NCBI GenBank assembly: GCA_900467185.1
Contig: UBPA01000017.1
Span: forward strand, 1-64,000
Direction: 5' to 3'
Origin: Hyphomicrobiales bacterium
GTDB lineage: Bacteria; Pseudomonadota; Alphaproteobacteria; Rhizobiales; Rhizobiaceae
DNA length: 64,000 nucleotides
This document shows positions 9,687 to 17,828 of this stretch, piece by piece (positions within the stretch are counted from its first letter, which is position 1; every line of letters begins with the position of its first letter). The notes under the pieces were generated by a model. That model did no database searches, had not been told where the DNA came from, and saw only the letters and a list, made by a program, of their open reading frames with translations. The translations under genes were made by a program, and so were the position numbers.

Positions 9687-9776
9687 GGAAGAGTGTCCGA
9701 GTGGTTTAAGGAACCGGTCTTGAAAACCGGCGTGCGGGAGACCGTACCGTGGGTTCGAATCCCACCTCTTCCGCCA
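9687..9776 (+). tRNA. tRNA-Ser(UGA)
   Basis: A 90-base class II tRNA with acceptor arms GGAAGAG (9687-9693) and CTCTTCC (9766-9772), anticodon loop CTTGAAA giving anticodon TGA, a long variable arm (about GCGTGCGGGAGACCGTACC), T-loop GGTTCGAATCC and an encoded CCA at 9774-9776. It reads UCA and probably other UCN codons. Confidence 0.97.
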
Positions 9777-10048
9777 TTGCTGCCGTTGTCCGATCTTCTC
9801 GCTCCCCTCTGCCGCGGAGAGCGGCCATCCCGATATCCTTGCTGCAGCAAGCCAACCCTATCCCCGCGACGGCGATGCACCGCTCTGCAGGGGTTATCCG
9901 AATGCGAGAGCTCGTACACACGGCTGGTCGACCTTGAGACGCCATGTTGCCTGGACCCAAGAAAAGTTCCGAAATCGGACAGGACCTCTTGCGCTTCGTC
10001 TAGGATGATTCTAAACGCTGGCCACGGTTCGCTTATTCGATCCGATGA

Positions 10049-10122
10049 GGCCTCGTGGCGGAGTGGTGACGCAGAGGACTGCAAATCCTTGCACCCCGGT
10101 TCAATTCCGGGCGAGGCCTCCA
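10049..10122 (+). tRNA. tRNA-Cys(GCA)
   Basis: A 74-base tRNA with acceptor GGCCTCG (10049-10055) pairing with CGAGGCC (10112-10118), anticodon loop CTGCAAA with anticodon GCA, T-loop GGTTCAATTCC and encoded CCA at the 3' end. It lies 272 bases after tRNA-Ser. Confidence 0.97.
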
Positions 10123-10889
10123 ATCTACCGACATCTTCATAAGTCGTTGAGAAATCAAATTAATATGTGAGATTTTAGGTCGCTGCTCACGATCAACGTG
10201 CTTTGTCTCTAATTTCGGCGAGCTTTCTCCGCCAAGGTTGAAAGCTCGACAGGTCATGCCGAGCGCTGGCAAGACACGTCCCTGCCGTCCTGACCTCCGA
10301 CACTTCGCAACCTCGCTTGAGGCGAGCGGACCCTTGCTAGAGGGCAGCGTTTGCCGGTGACACGCGATAAGTCTTGCGGGACCGTTTGTCCCTGCCCCAT
10401 CTTATAACGCCTCCCGATGACGCACATGCTAGACGCCGCGTTTGCGTTCTGGCACAAGGGCCTCGGACGCGACTGCCGTTAACGTAAGAATGGGGTCGGG
10501 CGACAGATTGACGTCACGTCGCTGCCACGAGATCACGGCGGCCGTCCCGTTCACACCTTTCCGATGTCTGTGGGTAGCTTCACCTCTTCACGCGATGGAT
10601 TTTCAGACGAATCCGACGCGCCGGTTGAAGCCGTCCAGGTCGAAAATTGCCCTGCTGGATAGCGTCGTCAGAGGACGCGGATATGACAATCGCGACCATC
10701 TCGATCCGCATCCACCCCGTTTCACGAATGCCTTCTAATAAGATCCGGCGTGGCAGGGCACCATCCCTGTAAAACGCGTTTGCGCCTCATCAAAACGTCC
10801 AAAATCCGATTGAGTACCGCAGGAGACTCAGTAATATCCGTTCCGCGCCACGGAATTTGCGCGATCATAGATTTATGGGGGGAAAAACA
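10123..10889. other. 767-base gene-poor stretch after tRNA-Cys
   Basis: I see no convincing gene here. The open frames on both strands lack ribosome-binding sites, family features or sensible composition. There is no integrase, direct repeat of the tRNA 3' end or other sign of an integrated element. Local short hairpins (for example GGGACCGTTTGTCCC near 10380) have no U-tract. The last few dozen bases must hold the promoter for the secreted protein that starts at 10890. Confidence 0.5.
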
Positions 10890-11222
10890 GTGAAATTCGT
10901 TACGGCAGGCGCCGTCATCATCGGAGCTATCTTCTTTTGCGGGACGGCACAGGCCGAAGATCTCGTCTTTACGCTGAAGAACGGTACGAATTCCGTTCTG
11001 ACACGTTTCTACACGTCACCCGTCGGTGTTAGTGATTGGGAAGGCGATGTGTTCGGCGAGCAGGTTCTCAATCCGGGCGAGACGATCGAACTCACGATCG
11101 CGGACGGTCGAGACGTCTGCAATTACGATATGCGGTTCGAATTCGAAGAGGGTTCGAACCTCGCGACGACTGAAGACAAGCAGAACCTCTGCGAGATGGG
11201 ATCTTACACGATCCACGAGTAA
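10890..11222 (+). CDS. Small secreted protein of unknown function
   Basis: A 110-residue exported protein: a signal peptide of about 22 residues ending GTAQA, then a compact domain with FTLKNGTNSVLTRFYTSP, WEGDVFGEQVLNPGE, CNYDMRFEFEEG and LCEMGSYTI. The two cysteines (CNYD and LCEMG) probably form a disulfide. I believe similar rhizobial proteins exist as an uncharacterised family that is sometimes misnamed in databases; function is unknown. I chose the GTG at 10890 because GGGGGGA ends seven bases before it; two in-frame ATG-type starts upstream (10857, 10875) would place extra charged residues before the signal peptide. Confidence 0.72.
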   Translation: MKFVTAGAVIIGAIFFCGTAQAEDLVFTLKNGTNSVLTRFYTSPVGVSDWEGDVFGEQVLNPGETIELTIADGRDVCNYDMRFEFEEGSNLATTEDKQNLCEMGSYTIHE

Positions 11223-11330
11223 GACTGTTGAGAAGCGAAGGAATATGGAAGCGCAACTGAAAAAAGGCGCCAGTTTCCTTATTTGCGGCAGCAAGAATGC
11301 CTTGGAGCAGCGAGCTGAAACGTCTAGACG

Positions 11331-11453
11331 TCAGAGCGAGCTGGCTGCTCCAACGGTCGCCAACGGAACACTGTTGCCGAGATCATTGTTCGCATATTTG
11401 AAAACAAGGATGCTGAGGATGGATGCAAGCATCCCGACAAAAATCATGCGCAT
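11331..11453 (-). CDS. Putative 40-residue single-pass membrane protein
   Basis: Short open frame beginning MRMIFVGMLASILSILVF, one hydrophobic helix, followed by a polar tail of about 22 residues. GAGGG sits eight to nine bases before the ATG at 11453, which is the main support. It lies 61 bases downstream of the next small minus-strand gene and may be cotranscribed with it. No family is recognised. Its size alone makes it uncertain. Confidence 0.45.
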   Translation of the reverse strand: MRMIFVGMLASILSILVFKYANNDLGNSVPLATVGAASSL

Positions 11454-11514
11454 ATTATAATCCCTCGCGCTGAGCGCGCGTTCTCGATAAGAGGCGTTGT
11501 TAATCCGACGCTGC

Positions 11515-11754
11515 CTAGGCGAAATCACCGATCCGACCATGCTGCTGCAAGACGCGTACCGGATGGACCTCGCCGACGGCCGCATTGCTGGGCCGGGAGA
11601 GAGCCAAGGTTCCCGCATGAGATGCAGCAAGCCGCTCTGCCAGGGCGCAGGCGTCGCGTGCCGTACCGACACGCATCAGACCATTGCTCTGTACAAGCTC
11701 TCCCGTGCGATCGTCGAAGACGATCACTTCGAAACTGTTCAATGTTCCGGGCAT
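11515..11754 (-). CDS. Small conserved-looking protein of unknown function
   Basis: A 79-residue cytoplasmic protein with a regular pattern: a beta-like start NSFEVIVFDDRTGELVQ, a helical segment TARDACALAERLAASHAGTLALSR and an ending GRIGDF. The amino-acid composition is that of a real folded protein, unlike the antisense frames around it. I recall similar short proteins in rhizobia but cannot name a family. It is followed by the putative 40-residue membrane protein. Confidence 0.55.
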   Translation of the reverse strand: MPGTLNSFEVIVFDDRTGELVQSNGLMRVGTARDACALAERLAASHAGTLALSRPSNAAVGEVHPVRVLQQHGRIGDFA

Positions 11755-11951
11755 GTCGGCTCCATCACGTTCGCCCCGTTAACGCCGACCTACACACACG
11801 GTTCCATATGTTTGAAACTGTACACCCAACAAATGCGCGCGTACTTCGAGGACGCAAAATATCGTCTGCTGAAAACGCAGCAAACGAAGACGCCTTGCTT
11901 CAGATCTGACCTCGAACGCGCGAGCAAGCGACCAAACCCGTCTGCTGATCA

Positions 11952-11999
11952 CAAAATACCGGAGGATCCTGCTGGCCTAAAACCAACGGAATCCTCCGG
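11952..11999 (-). terminator. Candidate lexA terminator
   Basis: Perfect nine-base inverted repeat CCGGAGGAT (11959-11967) and ATCCTCCGG (11991-11999) with a 23-base loop, followed on the minus strand by TATTTTGTG. It lies about 90 bases beyond the lexA stop. The rest of 11755-12087 holds no gene that I can support. Confidence 0.5.
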
Positions 12000-12087
12000 C
12001 GTTACAAACGGATGGACAAGGCCCCACTTCCGAAACCTTACACGGAAGACGCGCCGACGGATCTGACGGCAGCGCCGCCCTCCCCGC

Positions 12088-12804
12088 TCACTGGTAGCGG
12101 CGGATCAGGCCGACGAGCTTGCCTTGAACCTTCACACGCTCCGGGCCGAAAATCCGCGTCTCGTAAGCCGGGTTGGCTGCTTCGAGCGCAACGGACGCGC
12201 CCTTGCGACGGAATCGCTTGAGGGTCGCTTCTTCGTCATCCACAAGCGCGACCACGATCTCGCCGGGGGTGGCGCTGTTGGCATTGCGGATGATCACGGT
12301 GTCGCCGTCCAGAATACCCGCCTCGATCATCGAGTCGCCGCGCACCTCCAAGGCGTAGTGCTCGCCATTGCCGATCATGAAGGCCGGGACGGCGATGTCG
12401 TGCGTGTTGTTCTGGATGGCGGATATGGGGACACCCGCAGCGATGCGTCCCATCACCGGAACCGATACGCTGTTGTCGTTGCCGACCTCGGCCGGCGTCT
12501 TCGTCGCCGGTTCGACGGCCGCGTTTCCGCGGCTTCCCTGGATGACGCTCGGCGAGAATCCCCGCTTCGGCGGGGCCGCGGACAGATAGGCCTCCGGCAG
12601 CTTGATGACCTCGAGCGCGCGGGCTCGATTCGGCAGGCGCCGGATGAAGCCGCGCTCCTCGAGCGCCGTGATCAGCCGGTGAATACCAGACTTGGACGCG
12701 AGCTCGAGAGCATCCTTCATTTCATCGAAAGACGGGGGAACGCCCGATTCCTTCATGCGCTCATGAATGAAAATCAACAGTTCCTGTTGCTTGCGGGTCA
12801 GCAT
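12088..12804 (-). CDS. lexA: SOS repressor LexA
   Basis: Transcriptional repressor of the DNA-damage response; RecA filaments trigger its self-cleavage. The 238-residue protein has the N-terminal winged helix ([17 protein letters not shown] onward), the cleavage site Ala123-Gly124 in IAAGVP, catalytic Ser158 in RGDSMIEAG and Lys196 in ATLKRF. The linker is long, as usual in alphaproteobacteria. An upstream in-frame start two codons earlier exists; the ATG at 12804 gives the standard MLT start. SOS boxes lie just upstream, so it is probably autoregulated. In many rhizobia lexA follows moeA; here it stands next to ssb and uvrA instead. Confidence 0.96.
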   Translation of the reverse strand: MLTRKQQELLIFIHERMKESGVPPSFDEMKDALELASKSGIHRLITALEERGFIRRLPNRARALEVIKLPEAYLSAAPPKRGFSPSVIQGSRGNAAVEPATKTPAEVGNDNSVSVPVMGRIAAGVPISAIQNNTHDIAVPAFMIGNGEHYALEVRGDSMIEAGILDGDTVIIRNANSATPGEIVVALVDDEEATLKRFRRKGASVALEAANPAYETRIFGPERVKVQGKLVGLIRRYQ

Positions 12805-12827
12805 GATCAATCGACTCCAGAGTCACG

Positions 12828-12867
12828 AAACAAAGCAAGAACAGTGTTATATGTTCCTCATGTGTTC
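12828..12867 (-). promoter_or_regulatory. SOS boxes upstream of lexA
   Basis: The plus strand reads GTTC-N7-GTTC at 12853-12867, a perfect match to the alphaproteobacterial LexA site. A second, imperfect site, GTTC-N7-GTTT on the minus strand, lies at 12828-12842. The pair sits 24-63 bases before the lexA start, as expected for autorepression. The family consensus is established knowledge; use in this strain is inferred. Confidence 0.85.
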
Positions 12868-13078
12868 TGCAAGTGGCATTCTGAGCGAACCACAGCTGCC
12901 ATGAACGCGTTTCGCAGCATTCGCCCTGACGTTGCTGTTCTCAAAGCGTCGTCAGCTTGAACTGTTTGTCGAGAGACGTCCGTGTCTGGTCCTGCAATAG
13001 CAACGCCGCCATGAGATTGCTCATGACGGCGTAGAAGACGAGACGACATTGTGCCGGCTTGCAGCAGATCCTTGATGA

Positions 13079-13621
13079 TCAGAATGGGATATCATCGTCC
13101 AAGTCGCGAGAAAAGCCGCCGCCAGATCCGCCGGTGCTGCCGCCCGATCGGGCGCCCGGGGACTGGGCCGGGCGATCGTAATCGTCACCGTAGTTCGATC
13201 CGCCGCTTCCGCCTCCATAGTCAGAGCCACCACGACTTCCGCCGCCACCGCCGCCACTCCCACCGCCATCCCGGCCGTCGAGCATGGTCAGCGTCGAGTT
13301 GAAGCCCTGCAACACAACTTCCGTGGAGTAGCGGTCGTTGCCGTCCTTGTCCTGCCATTTGCGGGTTTGCAGCGCGCCCTCGAGATAGAGCTTGGCGCCC
13401 TTCTTGACATATTGCTCGACGACCTTGCACAGGCCCTCGTTGAAGACGACGACCGTGTGCCACTCGGTCTTCTCGCGCCGCTCGCCGGAGTTCCGGTCGC
13501 GCCAGCTTTCGGAGGTCGCGATGCGCAGGTTGGCGATCGGCTTGCCGTCTTGTGTCCGCCGGATTTCAGGGTCTGCCCCGACATTGCCGATGAGGATCAC
13601 CTTGTTTACGCTACCAGCCAT
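13079..13621 (-). CDS. ssb: Single-stranded DNA-binding protein
   Basis: Binds and protects single-stranded DNA in replication, repair and recombination. The 180-residue protein has the OB fold (NKVILIGNVGADPEIR through VVLQGFNSTLTML), a Gly/Ser-rich flexible linker (about 115-170) and the partner-binding tip DDDIPF. The frame is open for 34 codons further upstream, but the ATG at 13621 gives the conserved MAGSVNKVILIGN start. It diverges from uvrA across a 286-base gap that contains an SOS box, the same arrangement as in E. coli. Confidence 0.96.
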   Translation of the reverse strand: MAGSVNKVILIGNVGADPEIRRTQDGKPIANLRIATSESWRDRNSGERREKTEWHTVVVFNEGLCKVVEQYVKKGAKLYLEGALQTRKWQDKDGNDRYSTEVVLQGFNSTLTMLDGRDGGGSGGGGGGSRGGSDYGGGSGGSNYGDDYDRPAQSPGARSGGSTGGSGGGFSRDLDDDIPF

Positions 13622-13737
13622 CTCTTTGTCCTGTCTCCTGAAAGCGGCCTTACGATCCGCATTGTGCCGCAAGCCTACGCTGTTGAGCGCCGCATTTCGC
13701 CCTCGCCTCGCGGCAATCCACAACAGTTTGCAAATTT

Positions 13738-13752
13738 GTTCTTTATTTGTTC
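13738..13752 (+). promoter_or_regulatory. SOS box between ssb and uvrA
   Basis: Perfect GTTC-N7-GTTC (GTTC at 13738-13741 and 13749-13752). It lies 156 bases before the uvrA start and 117 bases before the ssb start, so LexA bound here could control both divergent genes. This fits uvrA being an SOS gene across bacteria. Confidence 0.85.
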
Positions 13753-13907
13753 TAGGTCTTGGTTATGATCCTGTCAAGCGAGGTCACCGCGGGACGCTAT
13801 CAGAGAGACCACCGGCGTGACGGAATAGCGGTTTCCCGAAAACGCGCCTCGACATATGAAGTAATGATCTTAAGTAAGGGCTTCGTCCCCATTCAGAGCG
13901 TCCGACC

Positions 13908-16829
13908 ATGAGCGAATTCAAGACCATTTCGATCCGCGGTGCGCGGGAACACAATCTGAAGGGCGTCGATCTCGACCTTCCGCGCAACAAGCTGATCGTG
14001 ATGACGGGCCTGTCGGGGTCGGGAAAATCGTCGCTGGCCTTCGATACGATCTATGCGGAGGGACAGCGGCGCTATGTCGAGAGCCTCTCGGCCTATGCCC
14101 GCCAGTTTCTCGAGATGATGCAGAAGCCGGATGTCGATCTGATCGAAGGCCTGTCGCCCGCCATCTCGATCGAGCAGAAGACGACATCGAAGAATCCGCG
14201 CTCCACCGTGGGAACGGTCACCGAGATCTACGACTATATGCGCCTTCTGTTTGCACGCGTCGGCGTACCCTATTCGCCGGCGACGGGTCTGCCGATCGAA
14301 AGCCAGACCGTCAGCCAGATGGTCGATCGCGTTCTGGCAATGGAAGACGGGGCCCGGCTCTATATTCTCGCGCCGATGATCCGGGGGCGAAAGGGAGAGT
14401 ACAAGAAGGAACTCGCGGAGCTCATGAAAAAGGGCTTCCAGCGCGTGAAGGTGGACGGCCAGTTCTACGAGATCGCCGACGTTCCCGCGCTCGACAAGAA
14501 ATACAAACACGACATCGACGTGGTCGTGGATCGCCTGGTCGTGCGGGGCGATATCGCCGCAAGGCTTGCCGACAGTCTGGAGACGTCACTCCGGCTTGCC
14601 GATGGTTTGGCGATTGCGGAATTTGCCGACAAGCCCCTGCCCGAGAAGGAGACGTCGGCCGGCGGCTCGGCCAACAAGTCGCTGAACGAGACGCATGAGC
14701 GCGTGCTGTTTTCGGAAAAGTTTGCCTGCCCTGTCTCCGGCTTTACGATTTCGGAGATCGAGCCGCGTCTGTTTTCGTTCAACAATCCCTTCGGCGCCTG
14801 CCCGACCTGCGATGGCCTCGGCAGCCACCAGAAGATCGACGAGGCGTTGATCGTGCCGGAGCATGATCGAACGCTGAAGAACGGCGCGATTGCGCCCTGG
14901 GCCAAATCCTCGTCGCCCTATTACAATCAAACGCTGGAAGCGCTTGGCAAGGCCTTCGGCTTCAAGCTGAGCAACACCTGGGCCGAGCTTTCGGACGCGG
15001 CGAAGAAGGCGATCCTGCGCGGCACGGACGACAAGATCGTCTTTCAATATGCGGACGGCGCGCGTTCCTACAACACCACCAAGACGTTCGAAGGCATCGT
15101 TCCCAATCTCGAGCGGCGGTGGAAGGAAACCGAGTCGGCCTGGGCGCGCGAGGAAATCGAGCGCTACATGTCTGCGGCCCCCTGCCCTGCCTGCAAGGGC
15201 TTCCGGCTGAAGCCCGAGGCACTGGCCGTCAAGATCGATCGCCTTCACATCGGCGAGGTCACGAATATGTCGATTCGCGTGGCGCGCGACTGGTTCGAGG
15301 ATCTTCCCGCCCGGCTCACGGAAAAGCAGAACGAGATCGCCGTTCGTATCCTGAAGGAAATCCGCGACCGCCTGCGCTTCCTCAACGATGTCGGTCTCGA
15401 CTATCTCAGCCTGTCGCGAAATTCGGGCACGCTGTCGGGCGGCGAGAGCCAGCGCATCCGGCTCGCCTCGCAGATCGGCTCGGGCCTGACCGGCGTGCTC
15501 TATGTGCTGGACGAGCCGTCGATCGGACTGCACCAGCGCGACAACGCCCGCCTGCTCGATACGCTGCGCCACCTGCGCGATATCGGCAACACGGTCATCG
15601 TGGTCGAGCACGACGAGGACGCGATTCTGACGGCGGACTACGTCGTGGATATCGGCCCGGCGGCCGGCATCCATGGCGGCCAGGTCGTGGCGTCCGGCAC
15701 GCCGCAGGAGATCATCGATCATCCGACATCGCTGACCGGCAAATATCTCTCCGGCGACCTTTCAGTCTCGGTACCGGCCGAGCGGCGCAAGCCGAAGAAG
15801 AAAAAGGAGCTGACGGTCGTCGGTGCGCGCGGCAACAACCTGAAGAACGTCACGGCGTCCATTCCGCTCGGCGTCTTCACGGCGGTCACGGGCGTTTCCG
15901 GCGGCGGCAAGTCCACCTTCCTCATCGAGACGCTCTACAAGGCGGCCGCCCGCCGCGTGATGGGCGCGCGCGAGATCCCGGCCGATCACGACCGCATCGA
16001 CGGCTTCGAGCACATCGACAAGGTCATCGACATCGACCAGTCGCCGATCGGCCGCACGCCGCGGTCGAACCCCGCCACCTATACCGGCGCCTTCACGCCC
16101 ATCCGTGACTGGTTCTCCGGCCTGCCGGAGGCGAAGGCCCGCGGCTATCAGCCGGGGCGCTTCTCTTTCAACGTAAAAGGCGGGCGCTGCGAGGCGTGTC
16201 AGGGCGACGGCGTCATCAAGATCGAGATGCACTTCCTGCCGGACGTCTATGTGACGTGCGACGTCTGCCATGGCAAACGCTACAATCGCGAGACGCTCGA
16301 CGTCACCTTCAAGGGCAAATCGATCGCCGATGTGCTGGATATGACGGTGGAGGAAGGCGTCGAGTTCTTCGCGGCAGTCCCCGCCGTGCGCGACAAGCTG
16401 GTGACGCTCAACGAAGTCGGGCTCGGCTATATCAAGGTCGGGCAGCAGGCGAACACTCTGTCGGGCGGCGAAGCGCAGCGCGTGAAGCTGGCCAAGGAGT
16501 TGTCCAAGCGCTCGACCGGACGGACGCTCTATATTCTGGACGAGCCGACCACCGGCCTCCATTTCCACGACGTGGCAAAGCTGCTGGAATTGCTGCACGA
16601 ACTCGTCAACCAGGGCAATTCCGTCGTCGTGATCGAGCATAATCTGGAAGTCATCAAGACCGCGGACTGGATTCTCGACTTCGGTCCGGAAGGCGGCGAT
16701 GGCGGCGGTCAGGTCGTGGCCGAGGGAACGCCGGAGCAGATCGTCCGGGAGAAACGGTCGCACACCGGCCATTTCCTGAAGGAACTGCTGGAGCGCCGCC
16801 CGGTTCGCAAGGCCGTGGCCGCGGAGTAA
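13908..16829 (+). CDS. uvrA: Excinuclease ABC subunit A
   Basis: Damage-recognition ATPase of nucleotide excision repair; dimerises and loads UvrB. The 973-residue protein carries two ABC modules: Walker [10 protein letters not shown] near residue 31 with signature LSGGESQR, and Walker [10 protein letters not shown] near 663 with signature LSGGEAQR. Zinc-binding CxxC pairs are visible in [16 protein letters not shown] and the paired CEACQGDG and CDVCHGKRY. Length is normal. The SOS box upstream predicts damage induction. A DUF72 gene starts 39 bases after the stop. Confidence 0.98.
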   Translation: MSEFKTISIRGAREHNLKGVDLDLPRNKLIVMTGLSGSGKSSLAFDTIYAEGQRRYVESLSAYARQFLEMMQKPDVDLIEGLSPAISIEQKTTSKNPRSTVGTVTEIYDYMRLLFARVGVPYSPATGLPIESQTVSQMVDRVLAMEDGARLYILAPMIRGRKGEYKKELAELMKKGFQRVKVDGQFYEIADVPALDKKYKHDIDVVVDRLVVRGDIAARLADSLETSLRLADGLAIAEFADKPLPEKETSAGGSANKSLNETHERVLFSEKFACPVSGFTISEIEPRLFSFNNPFGACPTCDGLGSHQKIDEALIVPEHDRTLKNGAIAPWAKSSSPYYNQTLEALGKAFGFKLSNTWAELSDAAKKAILRGTDDKIVFQYADGARSYNTTKTFEGIVPNLERRWKETESAWAREEIERYMSAAPCPACKGFRLKPEALAVKIDRLHIGEVTNMSIRVARDWFEDLPARLTEKQNEIAVRILKEIRDRLRFLNDVGLDYLSLSRNSGTLSGGESQRIRLASQIGSGLTGVLYVLDEPSIGLHQRDNARLLDTLRHLRDIGNTVIVVEHDEDAILTADYVVDIGPAAGIHGGQVVASGTPQEIIDHPTSLTGKYLSGDLSVSVPAERRKPKKKKELTVVGARGNNLKNVTASIPLGVFTAVTGVSGGGKSTFLIETLYKAAARRVMGAREIPADHDRIDGFEHIDKVIDIDQSPIGRTPRSNPATYTGAFTPIRDWFSGLPEAKARGYQPGRFSFNVKGGRCEACQGDGVIKIEMHFLPDVYVTCDVCHGKRYNRETLDVTFKGKSIADVLDMTVEEGVEFFAAVPAVRDKLVTLNEVGLGYIKVGQQANTLSGGEAQRVKLAKELSKRSTGRTLYILDEPTTGLHFHDVAKLLELLHELVNQGNSVVVIEHNLEVIKTADWILDFGPEGGDGGGQVVAEGTPEQIVREKRSHTGHFLKELLERRPVRKAVAAE

Positions 16830-16868
16830 GGCGTGCGGGCGCGGCCCGATCAAGAGGGGATGGGTGGC

Positions 16869-17666
16869 ATGGGTGAGACGAGCACGATTCGCGTCGGCAT
16901 TGGCGGTTGGACCTTTGATCCCTGGGAGGGAACCTTCTATCCGGAGGGTCTGGCGAAGAAGCGTCAGCTGGAGTTCGCCGGTAAGGCGTTGAAGGTGATC
17001 GAGGTGAACGGGACCTATTACGGCTCCCGGAAGCCTGCGACATTCGCGAAATGGGCATCGGAAGTTCCGGACGATTTTGTATTCACGCTGAAGGCGAGCC
17101 GGTATGCGACGAACAAGAAGGTGCTGGCGGATGCCGGAGAGTCGATCACGCGCTTCCTGAACCAGGGCTTGTCGGAACTGGGCGCCAAGCTCGGACCGAT
17201 CTTGTGGCAGTTCATGCCGACCAAGAAATTCGACGCTGCGGATTTCGAGGCCTTTCTCGGCCTTCTGCCGGAAACACAGGATGGGCTGGTGTTGCGCCAT
17301 GCCGTGGAGGTTCGCCACAGCTCCTTTCTGGTTCCGGAGTTCGTCGAGATGGCCCGCCGGTACAATGTTGCCGTCGTTTGTGCGGATCACCTGGAATATC
17401 CGCTGATCGCCGACGTGACGGCCGACTTCGTCTATACCCGTTTGCAGACCGGCAGTGACGATGTCGAAACCTGCTATGATGAGACGCGGCTCGCCGACTG
17501 GGAAGCGCGCCTGCAGGCCTGGAGCGTCGGAGGTGTGGCAGACGGGCTACCCTTGCTGGCCGACCCGCTGTCGAAACAGCCGCGCGACGTCTTCGCCTTC
17601 TTCATTCACGAGGGAAAGGTGAATGCCCCGAATGGCGCGATGGCGCTTCAGAAGCGGTTCGAATAG
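16869..17666 (+). CDS. DUF72 (YecE-like) TIM-barrel protein
   Basis: Uncharacterised family with a TIM-barrel fold. The 265-residue protein begins RVGIGGWTFDPWEGTFYP, the typical DUF72 start, and continues with FVFTLKASRYATNKK, LGPILWQFMPTKKF and AVEVRHSSFLVPEF, all family landmarks. No biochemical role is established; the family often neighbours DNA-repair genes and has been linked loosely to them. GAGGGG eight to nine bases before the ATG at 16869 decides the start over upstream ATGs at 16833 and 16860. It is probably cotranscribed with uvrA. Confidence 0.88.
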   Translation: MGETSTIRVGIGGWTFDPWEGTFYPEGLAKKRQLEFAGKALKVIEVNGTYYGSRKPATFAKWASEVPDDFVFTLKASRYATNKKVLADAGESITRFLNQGLSELGAKLGPILWQFMPTKKFDAADFEAFLGLLPETQDGLVLRHAVEVRHSSFLVPEFVEMARRYNVAVVCADHLEYPLIADVTADFVYTRLQTGSDDVETCYDETRLADWEARLQAWSVGGVADGLPLLADPLSKQPRDVFAFFIHEGKVNAPNGAMALQKRFE

Positions 17667-17828
17667 CAAAAGAAAACCGGCGAGGATTGCGTCTTCGGGC
17701 GATGCGTCGCATGAGAGTTTCTCGGTAAGTAACTGATTTATAAATATTTATGCAAGAAGATGACTGTCCCCGTATAAGGATGGTCTCTATGCTTAGCACC
17801 GGAAAGCGCACGCAGTAATGCGTGTTCG

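Noticed and set aside
9644-10123. Minus-strand open frame with the peptide GIEPGCKDLQSSASPLRH and GGIRTHGTVSRTPVFKTGSLN
   Set aside because: These peptides are the antisense translation of tRNA-Cys and tRNA-Ser, a well-known annotation artefact.
10442-10738. 98-codon plus-strand open frame in the gene-poor stretch
   Set aside because: No ribosome-binding site or family features; Arg-rich start typical of non-coding GC-rich DNA.
9687-10889. Integrated element at tRNA-Ser or tRNA-Cys
   Set aside because: No integrase, no repeat of the tRNA 3' end and no transposase nearby.
11497-12066. 189-codon plus-strand open frame over the small minus-strand proteins
   Set aside because: No ribosome-binding site, irregular composition, and it covers the likely lexA terminator.
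15762-17390. 542-codon minus-strand open frame
   Set aside because: Antisense to uvrA and the DUF72 gene.
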